This document shows positions 15,227 to 21,301 of a DNA stretch of 21,301 bases, one piece after another. The notes beneath the pieces are model-generated. The model did no database searches, had not been told where the DNA came from, and saw nothing but the letters and a program-made list of their open reading frames with translations. A program made the translations under genes and the position numbers. Each line of letters starts with the position of its first letter. The first letter of the stretch is position 1. Source of the stretch: CAZMRQ01 sp964568795 (GTDB lineage Bacteria > Pseudomonadota > Gammaproteobacteria > Comchoanobacterales > Comchoanobacteraceae); assembly GCA_964568795.1 (NCBI GenBank), contig CAZMRQ010000026.1:1-21301 (forward strand), given 5' to 3'.

Positions 15227-15634
15227 GATCAATGTGTGCGTTCAAATGTTTTGAGACTGAATGGCCTCACCCTGTATGATCGGGGCATCTCTATTCATCC
15301 CTGCTCTTTGGTTGCAGTCTAGGCGCTAGGCCCGGTGTTAACGTTAGATCTGAAAATCGGCCTTGTTTGATCTCATAATTTTGGTGAATAGATCCCTTTC
15401 AAAAGTATTGCAACTTTTATATTTTATCACTTTATTCTCTCATTGATATCTGAATCTGGGCCGAACAAGCATGCTAGAGCCCCTATAAACTCGGTTGGAT
15501 AATCATTCAGAATAGATGCCATTAAATAAGTAGATACACGAGTCGCACACACAGCCAAAAGTATTGTGTTTACTGAATTTGCATTATGACCTCACTTATG
15601 CCTACAATTAGCAAACCCATCAAGGAACTCACCC
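15227..15634. other. Gene-free 408-base gap with possible RNA structure
   Basis: No coding frame is apparent. A GC-richer block at about 15254-15350 stands out from AT-rich flanks. AGACTG (15254-15259) pairs with CAGTCT (15315-15320), enclosing about 55 bases with inner pairs such as CCC/GGGG. The remaining 15400-15630 segment is AT-rich and should hold the protease promoter, but I could not pick convincing boxes. It matches no RNA family that I recognise (not tmRNA, SRP RNA, RNase P or 6S by eye). Confidence 0.35.
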
Positions 15635-16906
15635 ATGACTCCTCCACTATTTTTGACTGTACTGCTATCTTTGTGTAGTCTCGTTCATGCAGACAGCCAA
15701 GCAAAAATCATTGAAAATGCACTGCCAAGTATTATTGGCATTTATGCCGAAGCTGCCGAGCCTACATTAGACTCCCCTTCACACATAGGGGCTGGAGTAA
15801 TCATTAGCAAAGAAGGACATGCCATCACCAACGCGCATGTCATTAAGGACAGTAGAAACATTATAGTGCAGCTTAATGACGGCCAGAAACATTTTGCCCA
15901 AGTCGTCGGAGCAGACATTCAATCAGATTTGGCTTTGCTCAAGATTGAAAGTAAAAATAAATTTAAACCCATCCAAATAGGCAATAATACTAGCGTACAA
16001 ATTGGCTCACAAGTGATGGCAATAGGCAATCCATTTGGGTTGAGCCAATCTGTTACATCTGGCATCGTTAGTGGGCTTCACCGATCTGATACGAGCCTGC
16101 GTATACAAGATTTCATCCAAATAGATGCTCCTATCAATCCCGGCAACTCAGGCGGTGCGTTGCTTAATGAGCGTGGCGAATTGGTCGGCATTAATACGTC
16201 CATTATTAATGTGAATAAAAATGAAAAATCAAGGCCAGTTAACATTGGCATTGGTTTTGCAATCCCTATTGATATTGCCATGCCTATCATCAACCAAATA
16301 CAAAAAAATGGACATGTTCAACCGGCATGGCTCGGTGTAGTCACCCAAAATATTGACCATAATATTTCTCAAGTACTTGGGGTACAAAGCGACCGTGGGG
16401 TCATTGTAACTGCTGTCATAGAAAACTCACCCGCTGCTAATGCCAATATACAGCCTCTTGACATTATTCTGAGTGTCAATGGTGTTAAGATCAATGACTT
16501 TGAACACCTACGCAGTATAATCATTGCTCACGGCCCTGATTATGATACTCAAATACATCTGATCAGAAAAAAACAAGAACAAACTCTATCTCTTAAAACT
16601 GCAGCACAAAAAACAATGAACCAAAAGGAAAAGATTAATGACGCATTTCAAGGCATTCATGTTGTGAACCATCAAGAGCTTGAACTTGGTCAGAAGAAGG
16701 TGAGTGGTTTGAGGGTCATGTTTATCGATGAAAAAACCCCTGCAGCTCTCTCAGGACTCATGCCAAACGACATTATAACCCATATCAATGAGACAAGCCT
16801 TGAGTCAATCAATCAGTTTTCACACCTCTACAACAATCTCCCCAAAGAAAATATCTTAACTGTTCAACGAGGCAGCCGTAAGATGTACGTTGCCCTCAAT
16901 AATTAG
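15635..16906 (+). CDS. Periplasmic DegQ/DegP-type serine protease with two PDZ domains
   Basis: 423 residues. The signal peptide (1-19, ending VHA) is followed by a trypsin-like domain with the triad His68 (TNAHV), Asp98 (SDLALL) and Ser172 (GNSGGAL), then PDZ domains at about 228-318 and 335-420. HtrA proteases of this layout degrade or chaperone misfolded envelope proteins, including outer-membrane proteins. The length, close to DegQ and shorter than DegP (which has a long LA loop), favours DegQ/MucD type; I leave the symbol blank. AAGGA precedes the ATG. The transporter gene follows 10 bases downstream, so the two are likely cotranscribed. Confidence 0.93.
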   Translation: MTPPLFLTVLLSLCSLVHADSQAKIIENALPSIIGIYAEAAEPTLDSPSHIGAGVIISKEGHAITNAHVIKDSRNIIVQLNDGQKHFAQVVGADIQSDLALLKIESKNKFKPIQIGNNTSVQIGSQVMAIGNPFGLSQSVTSGIVSGLHRSDTSLRIQDFIQIDAPINPGNSGGALLNERGELVGINTSIINVNKNEKSRPVNIGIGFAIPIDIAMPIINQIQKNGHVQPAWLGVVTQNIDHNISQVLGVQSDRGVIVTAVIENSPAANANIQPLDIILSVNGVKINDFEHLRSIIIAHGPDYDTQIHLIRKKQEQTLSLKTAAQKTMNQKEKINDAFQGIHVVNHQELELGQKKVSGLRVMFIDEKTPAALSGLMPNDIITHINETSLESINQFSHLYNNLPKENILTVQRGSRKMYVALNN

Positions 16907-16916
16907 AGCCAGAGAC

Positions 16917-18215
16917 ATGAATAAAGCAAAATTTCTATCTTTTATAAAATCACCCGTGACACGATGGAGTGTATTTGATTTTGCTAATACAGCCTGGTCA
17001 ACCGTCATTATTACCTTCATATTCTCGACTTATTTTACCAAAAAAATTGCTGTGAGCCCTGAAAGTGGCACCATATTATGGGGTCACCTAATGACCGTTG
17101 TTGGCCTCGTTGTTGCCATCACATGCCCTATCTTAGGCTCAATAGCTGACCTTCATGCTGGGGAAAAAGGCTGGTTAATTGTCTTTGCTATTGGCAATGC
17201 TTGCTGTGCCTGGCTTCTTTGGTTTGCTTACCCAGACCACAACAGCCTCATATTTACCATGCTTATCTGTGGTTTTGGAACACTCTTCTATGAATACGTC
17301 ACCCTCTTTTACAATGCACTACTGCCACGAATAGTGCCAACAAAAAAAATTGGACGTATTTCTGGTATCGGTTGGGGTATTGGGTATTTAGGTGGACTGT
17401 GCTGCCTAACATTTATTTTATTAACATTTATAAACCCAGAGACACCCCCCTTTGGGCTTGATACTAAAACATCCATGCAAATTCGCATTATAGGTCCTAT
17501 TGTCGGCACATGGTTTCTATTCTTTGCATTGCCCTTAATCAGCTGCAAATTACCTAAACAAGACTCAGACAACCTAGGCTATGTTAAATCTGTCCGGATG
17601 GGTCTTGCAAAGCTTATATCCACCCTTAAGACTGTCCATAAAAACAAACCTTTATTCTATTTTCTACTTGCCCGCATGTTCTTTGCTGACGGCTTAAATA
17701 CGTTATTCTCATTTGCTGGAATTTACGCTGCAGGAACATTTGGATTTAGTATTCAGGATGTTATTGTATTCGGCATTTGCTGCAATATTATTTCAGGAAT
17801 TGGATCTATCATCCTTTCATGGCTTGATGATCTGGTTGGTCCAAAAACACTTATGCTCATGAATTTATTCTGCATGACATGCTTTACTACAATGATCATT
17901 TTTGCTACTACAAAAGTATTATTCCTAGTCTTCTCTCTCAGTTCTACTTTTTTTATTGGCTCTATTCAAGGTGCAAGCCGATCATATCTGGCTCGAATAG
18001 CACCTCCCGACAAACGCTCAGAAATGTTTGGTTTATTTTCCCTATCTGGAAAAGCAACGGCATTTTTAGGACCTTTTTTACTCGCACAACTGACACTTTG
18101 GTTTCATTCACAAAGAGCAGGAATGTCCTCTGTTATTATATTTTTTATTCTTGGCATCATCATGTTATTTAAGCTGCCTGATATCAAACAGGTTCAGTCT
18201 GAGACAACCAGCTAG
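16917..18215 (+). CDS. UMF1/Atg22-type MFS transporter
   Basis: 432 residues from ATG 16917, preferred to an upstream in-frame TTG at 16890 that lies inside the protease gene. About 12 hydrophobic membrane segments are visible. The opening SVFDFANTAWSTVIITFIF and the GSIADLHAGEKG loop match the UMF1 family (TC 2.A.1.24), relatives of the yeast vacuolar effluxer Atg22. Bacterial members are poorly characterised, with amino-acid or other small-molecule efflux being plausible. It sits in the inner membrane. Its last 32 bases overlap the end of hemB on the minus strand. Confidence 0.85.
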   Translation: MNKAKFLSFIKSPVTRWSVFDFANTAWSTVIITFIFSTYFTKKIAVSPESGTILWGHLMTVVGLVVAITCPILGSIADLHAGEKGWLIVFAIGNACCAWLLWFAYPDHNSLIFTMLICGFGTLFYEYVTLFYNALLPRIVPTKKIGRISGIGWGIGYLGGLCCLTFILLTFINPETPPFGLDTKTSMQIRIIGPIVGTWFLFFALPLISCKLPKQDSDNLGYVKSVRMGLAKLISTLKTVHKNKPLFYFLLARMFFADGLNTLFSFAGIYAAGTFGFSIQDVIVFGICCNIISGIGSIILSWLDDLVGPKTLMLMNLFCMTCFTTMIIFATTKVLFLVFSLSSTFFIGSIQGASRSYLARIAPPDKRSEMFGLFSLSGKATAFLGPFLLAQLTLWFHSQRAGMSSVIIFFILGIIMLFKLPDIKQVQSETTS

Positions 18216-19182
18216 CCATACTTAATGCGGCATAGGTAAAAACCGCTGCTGCACCTGCACGCTTGAATGCCAGCAATGATTCATACTGTAATTTTTCCAA
18301 GCTCTGGTTGCTCTGCCTAGCTAATTGGTCCAACATAACATACTCACCTGAAACCTGATAGGCCAATACAGGAACCTGGACACTGTTTGTAATACGCAGA
18401 ATGATATCAAGGTATGGCATCCCTGGTTTAATCATCAACCAATCTGCACCTTCTTGTATATCGAGCAAACACTCTCGAATTGCTTCATCAGAATTTGCAG
18501 GATCTTGTTGATAACTTCGCTTGTCTCCTTGAGCTAAAGAACAATCACTGCCTACAGCGACTCGAAATGGGCTGTAGAAACTTGAAGCATATTTGGCTGC
18601 ATAGCTCAAAATGATAGCTCGCGAATAGCCCATCTCCTCACAAGTATTTCGCAAAGCCTTTACACGCCCATCCATCATATCTGATGGGGCAAGAACATCC
18701 GCGCCAGCAGCAAGCAGGACCTGAGATTGCAAGCACAATTGCTCTACTGTTGAGTCATTATCCACATACCCTTCACGTAATAACCCGTCGTGGCCATGTA
18801 TAGTGTAAGGATCAAGCGCCACGTCAGCAATGATGCCACAAGGAAAACCACGTTTTTTTAAGGCACTAATTGCACGACATACAAGATTATCCTCACGCAA
18901 TGCCTCTTGTGCATGATGGCATTTCTTCTCAACTGGCACCACTGGAAAAAGTGCTACTGAAGGAATGCCTAACTCAACTGCTTTTTCAACTAAATGACAA
19001 ACTGCATCTATACTATGGCGCTGTACACCTCTAAAACCAGGAATCTCAGAAGAGCCCGTTTGTTCATGGACAAAAATCGGCAATACTAAATCATCTACTG
19101 ACAACTGATGCTCTGCAACCAAGCGTCTGCTCCAGTGCGCTTGCCTTGAACGTCGGCATCGAATCAAGGGAAACCCACTCAT
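18184..19182 (-). CDS. hemB: Delta-aminolevulinic acid dehydratase (porphobilinogen synthase)
   Basis: 332 residues, full length. Schiff-base lysines are Lys197 (YAAKYASSFY) and Lys252 (MIKPGMPYLD), comparable with E. coli Lys195/247. It condenses two 5-aminolevulinates to porphobilinogen in haem synthesis. The metal-site segment reads DVALDPYTIHGHDG (120-133), with Ala/Asp where zinc enzymes carry three Cys, so it belongs to the Asp-type (Mg-responsive, non-catalytic-zinc) group. The ATG overlaps the gltX stop by 4 bases (ATGA), so gltX and hemB are coupled. This is notable since glutamyl-tRNA is the precursor of 5-aminolevulinate in the C5 pathway. Confidence 0.96.
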   Translation of the reverse strand: MSGFPLIRCRRSRQAHWSRRLVAEHQLSVDDLVLPIFVHEQTGSSEIPGFRGVQRHSIDAVCHLVEKAVELGIPSVALFPVVPVEKKCHHAQEALREDNLVCRAISALKKRGFPCGIIADVALDPYTIHGHDGLLREGYVDNDSTVEQLCLQSQVLLAAGADVLAPSDMMDGRVKALRNTCEEMGYSRAIILSYAAKYASSFYSPFRVAVGSDCSLAQGDKRSYQQDPANSDEAIRECLLDIQEGADWLMIKPGMPYLDIILRITNSVQVPVLAYQVSGEYVMLDQLARQSNQSLEKLQYESLLAFKRAGAAAVFTYAALSMASWLSQTEPV

Positions 19183-20630
19183 TGCTCTGCCACCCAGTTA
19201 ATGCATGCATCAACACGCTTTCTCATCACAGTGTGTGGCATCACTGTCACCAGCTCTTTAAGCTCTGCACCCTGCGCTTGCCCAATAAGCGCAACTCGCA
19301 ATGGCATAAATAATTTTTTGCCACTAACTTGCGCAGAAACTTTTAATTCAGTTAATGCATCGGAAAAATAGTCACGGATATATTCGGGTTTTTCAGTCAC
19401 CATCTGCCGCCAATGCGTTAGCACTGCTATGCTTTGAGGCCATTGAAGCACATCCTTCGCATCCACCGATAACTCAAATTCGCCAACAACACCGTCTACT
19501 CGAGCCAATAGGTCTAGTAATGTGTCGGCATTGCTTTGATACAAAGAGATGATAGGCAAAAGAAGGCCCTTATCATAAGAACTAAGATACTGTGCTTGGG
19601 GGATTTGTTCTAGCAATCGTGCGAGAACGCCCTCAGGAGATAATGCCCTGAGATATTGTGCATTAATCCACTTGAGTTTTTGCCGATCGAAAGCCGCTGG
19701 TGCAGCATTGAGCCGACCAATATCGAAACATTCTTGTAAATCAGAAAGTGAGAAAATATCCTGTCCATCAGGGTGTGACCAACCCAACAATGCCATGCCA
19801 TTGATAAGCGCTTCTGAGAGATACCCTTGACTCTTAAAATCAAGAATGCTCACGGAATCATCACGTTTAGATAGCTTCTTTCTATCAGAACCAACTATAA
19901 CAGATAAATGCCCAAACTGTGGATGAGTCCAATTAAATGCCTGATAAATAATCATCTGCTTAAGTGTGTTTGGCAGGTGTTCCTCACCTCGAAGCACATG
20001 AGTGATTCCCATAAGGTGGTCATCAATGACACACGAAAAATTATAAACTGGCATCCCACCCGAGCGCATCAGCACAAAGTCCCCCACAGTCTCACAGGCA
20101 AGCGCTATATCGCCACGGATTAAATCAGAAAAAGCCAAAGTTCCTTGCTGGTCATTCCGAAACCTGATTGTGAAATCAGTGCTTTCGGCCTTCTGTTTTG
20201 CCTGCTCTAATGATAAATCACGCCATGGACTACACAGCTGGAATGGGCGCTTGTCTTGCACTGCAGAATCACGCATTTCGTCGATCTGCTCATCCGTCAA
20301 AAAACAATAAAATGCCTTTCCTTTCTCGAGCAATTGATCCACATGTTGTTTGTAATAACCCAATCTCTCACTCTGCCGATAGGATTGATAGGCCCCTCTC
20401 ATCGACCCATCAGGCAATAATCCTTCATCCCATACTAAACCCAACCAAGCTAAATCATTGACCTGCTGAAATTGGGATGATTCAATATGGCGTTTTTGAT
20501 CTGTATCTTCAATGCGTAAGATGAAGTCACCCGCATTTTTTTTTGCAAAAAGATAGTTATACAGAGCAGTCCTTGCACCACCAATATGCAATGACCCAGT
20601 AGGCGAAGGTGCAAAACGTGCTCTAATCAT
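19179..20630 (-). CDS. gltX: Glutamyl-tRNA synthetase
   Basis: 483 residues, class I synthetase. The HIGH motif is HIGG (15-18) in PSPTGSLHIGGARTALYN and the KMSKS motif is KLSKR (252-256). The C-terminal anticodon-binding domain is present. It charges tRNA-Glu, and in bacteria using the C5 route also supplies the substrate of HemA. It could be a tRNA-Gln-mischarging form; this cannot be told from one copy. It starts at ATG 20630 behind the promoter at 20656-20684, with GAGAT just upstream, and is followed without gap by hemB. Confidence 0.96.
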   Translation of the reverse strand: MIRARFAPSPTGSLHIGGARTALYNYLFAKKNAGDFILRIEDTDQKRHIESSQFQQVNDLAWLGLVWDEGLLPDGSMRGAYQSYRQSERLGYYKQHVDQLLEKGKAFYCFLTDEQIDEMRDSAVQDKRPFQLCSPWRDLSLEQAKQKAESTDFTIRFRNDQQGTLAFSDLIRGDIALACETVGDFVLMRSGGMPVYNFSCVIDDHLMGITHVLRGEEHLPNTLKQMIIYQAFNWTHPQFGHLSVIVGSDRKKLSKRDDSVSILDFKSQGYLSEALINGMALLGWSHPDGQDIFSLSDLQECFDIGRLNAAPAAFDRQKLKWINAQYLRALSPEGVLARLLEQIPQAQYLSSYDKGLLLPIISLYQSNADTLLDLLARVDGVVGEFELSVDAKDVLQWPQSIAVLTHWRQMVTEKPEYIRDYFSDALTELKVSAQVSGKKLFMPLRVALIGQAQGAELKELVTVMPHTVMRKRVDACINWVAEQ

Positions 20631-20655
20631 AGCTTATCTCAAAATAATTTCTGCC

Positions 20656-20684
20656 AGTATAACAAGTCGTATCAGCTACGTCAC
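20656..20684 (-). promoter_or_regulatory. Promoter of the gltX-hemB operon
   Basis: On the minus strand, GTGACG (20684-20679, 4 of 6) and TATACT (20661-20656, 5 of 6) are 17 bases apart. Transcription would start near 20649, leaving a leader of about 19 bases before the ATG at 20630. Confidence 0.55.
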
Positions 20685-20698
20685 CCCTCTATTTTTGG

Positions 20699-21050
20699 TT
20701 AAATAGATAATGGTTTACTCGAACTCGGCACAGCCTCACCAAGCGCTCTAACTGCTTCTAGTACAGCTTCTGGATCGTGGTTAGTTATCATAAACACACC
20801 AATTCCGCTGTCTCAGGCGCATTCCATTTTACTTGAAAGAGGTATATCTTGGCCACCTGCGCCTTTCATTAAAAAACAATCACTCATTATTTGACCTTCA
20901 AAACGAACCTCACTTCTAAGCATACGCATCCATTCACTAGAAGACTAGCAGGGAACTCAGCATCAACTTCCGGGCATATCACATGAATCGGCATAATATG
21001 GGGCAGTTGCAATCTCACCTGCGATAGCTCAAGATATCTGTAAATCAATA
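20699..21050 (-). pseudogene. Decayed protein-coding relic with frameshift and internal stops, identity unknown
   Basis: Two overlapping minus-strand frames look coding but broken. From about 21050 one frame reads through SQVRLQLPHIMPIHVICPEV and AEFPA. The next frame continues from about 20944 with SSSEWMRMLRSEVRFEG, a run through MKGAGGQDIPLSS, then a TGA at 20815-20813, then DSGIGVFMITNHDPEAVLEA to a TAA at 20701-20699. A TAG in that second frame lies at 20947-20945, next to the apparent frameshift. I recognise no family. It sits just upstream of gltX and is most simply a gene in decay. Two short independent ORFs joined by TAATG at about 20885 are an alternative. Confidence 0.45.
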
Positions 21051-21065
21051 AACAACTACCTCTTC

Positions 21066-21094
21066 AGGCACCCTTTTTGCCTTTATGTTCTATT
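21066..21094 (+). terminator. Rho-independent terminator-like hairpin
   Basis: AGGCA (21066-21070) pairs with TGCCT (21078-21082) across a CCCTTTT loop, followed by a T-rich tail ending in TTTTTT by about 21098. The stem is short (5 pairs). No plus-strand gene is seen just upstream, so what it would end is unclear. Confidence 0.4.
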
Positions 21095-21131
21095 TTTTGT
21101 TGATTTCTCAGTTGTTAGATACTGTGATCCT

Positions 21132-21301
21132 ATGCTTGGGCAAGATTCGGTGGATCCAGGCTCATGCCCCCTTTTGGCGTTGAAACATATCGTGCTCATT
21201 ATCTCGGCAAATAGTTTTTTTGCTATTCCCATATATCTCACTCTTATCCTTTGTTTTGAAAACACTCTTTCGTATGGACTCCTTATTTTTGTCAGCCACT
21301 T
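21132..21301 (+). CDS. Possible 5' end of a membrane protein, cut by the window edge
   Basis: An open frame from ATG 21132 runs to the window end (about 56 codons). After a polar start (LGQDSVDPGS) it becomes strongly hydrophobic, with two likely membrane segments (from about LLALKHIVLIISANSFFAIP onward). The pattern recalls the N-terminus of nucleobase (NCS2-type) permeases, but too little is present to say so. There is no clear Shine-Dalgarno or promoter. The opposite-strand 60-codon frame over the same bases looks less protein-like. It could also be chance in a T-rich stretch. Confidence 0.3.
   Translation, partial: MLGQDSVDPGSCPLLALKHIVLIISANSFFAIPIYLTLILCFENTLSYGLLIFVSH

Noticed and set aside
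15400..15450. Sigma-E promoter before the protease gene
   Set aside because: A TCTGA-like -10 exists near 15450 but no GAACTT element at the 16-17 base distance.
20198..20461. 87-codon plus-strand frame inside gltX
   Set aside because: Shadow of the well-conserved glutamyl-tRNA synthetase coding sequence.
20699..20887. Selenoprotein reading through the TGA at 20815-20813
   Set aside because: A frameshift and a TAG lie in the same relic, and no SECIS-like hairpin was evident just downstream; decay is simpler.
21083..21265. 60-codon minus-strand frame
   Set aside because: No Shine-Dalgarno, composition not protein-like, and over the possible membrane-protein frame on the plus strand.

Overview
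The window reads as a stretch of a gammaproteobacterial chromosome, AT-rich (roughly 40% GC by eye), from a lineage whose proteins are often shorter or more divergent than their E. coli counterparts. Two things support this: bamD is divergent from rluD-pgeF, as in gammaproteobacteria generally, and SohB, UbiG and FabI are of gammaproteobacterial type. The compact proteins, the tail-to-tail gene overlaps and the leftover gene relics suggest a host-associated or reducing genome, perhaps Legionellales-like. That placement is inference. No rRNA, tRNA, CRISPR array or intact insertion sequence was seen.

Layout. 1-600: decayed reverse transcriptase end, then a strong promoter. 605-2179: TadA-type deaminase and a compact PBP4-type D,D-peptidase (+). 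2278-4863: mutS (+), converging on a minus-strand cluster at 4860-6951 (tsaB, an unknown lipoprotein, an unknown helical protein). 7131-8285: short malic enzyme (+). 8286-8785: a gene-free 500-base gap holding the most interesting object here, a minus-strand structured RNA with six GGA motifs. 8786-11895: operon fabI-sohB-Hpt-ubiG-unknown (+), joined mostly by short overlaps. 11986-12267: small unknown gene. 12254-12832: shortened bamD (-). 12966-14566: rluD-pgeF (+). 14561-15172: small outer-membrane protein (-). 15173-15634: gap with possible RNA structure. 15635-18215: DegQ/DegP-like protease and a UMF1-type transporter (+). 18184-20630: gltX-hemB (-). 20631-21301: gltX promoter, a protein-coding relic, a terminator-like hairpin and a possible partial membrane protein.

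Main discovery. The RNA at about 8281-8464 (minus) has the hallmarks of a CsrA/RsmA-sequestering small RNA (CsrB/RsmY/RsmZ class). It has GGA in three hairpin loops, more GGA beside a long stem, and an 11-base match to the published CsrA high-affinity consensus. A GacA/LetA-like imperfect palindrome lies about 160-175 bases upstream, a distance like that in Pseudomonas rsm genes. A free-standing histidine phosphotransfer protein is encoded 1.8 kb away. A Gac/Let-Csr regulatory circuit is therefore likely in this organism, though the link to the Hpt protein is only a hypothesis.

Other functions are housekeeping: mismatch repair, tRNA modification (TadA-like, TsaB), peptidoglycan and envelope maintenance (PBP4, BamD, DegQ, OMP), lipid and quinone synthesis (FabI, UbiG), ribosome modification (RluD), tetrapyrrole synthesis and tRNA-Glu charging (HemB, GltX).
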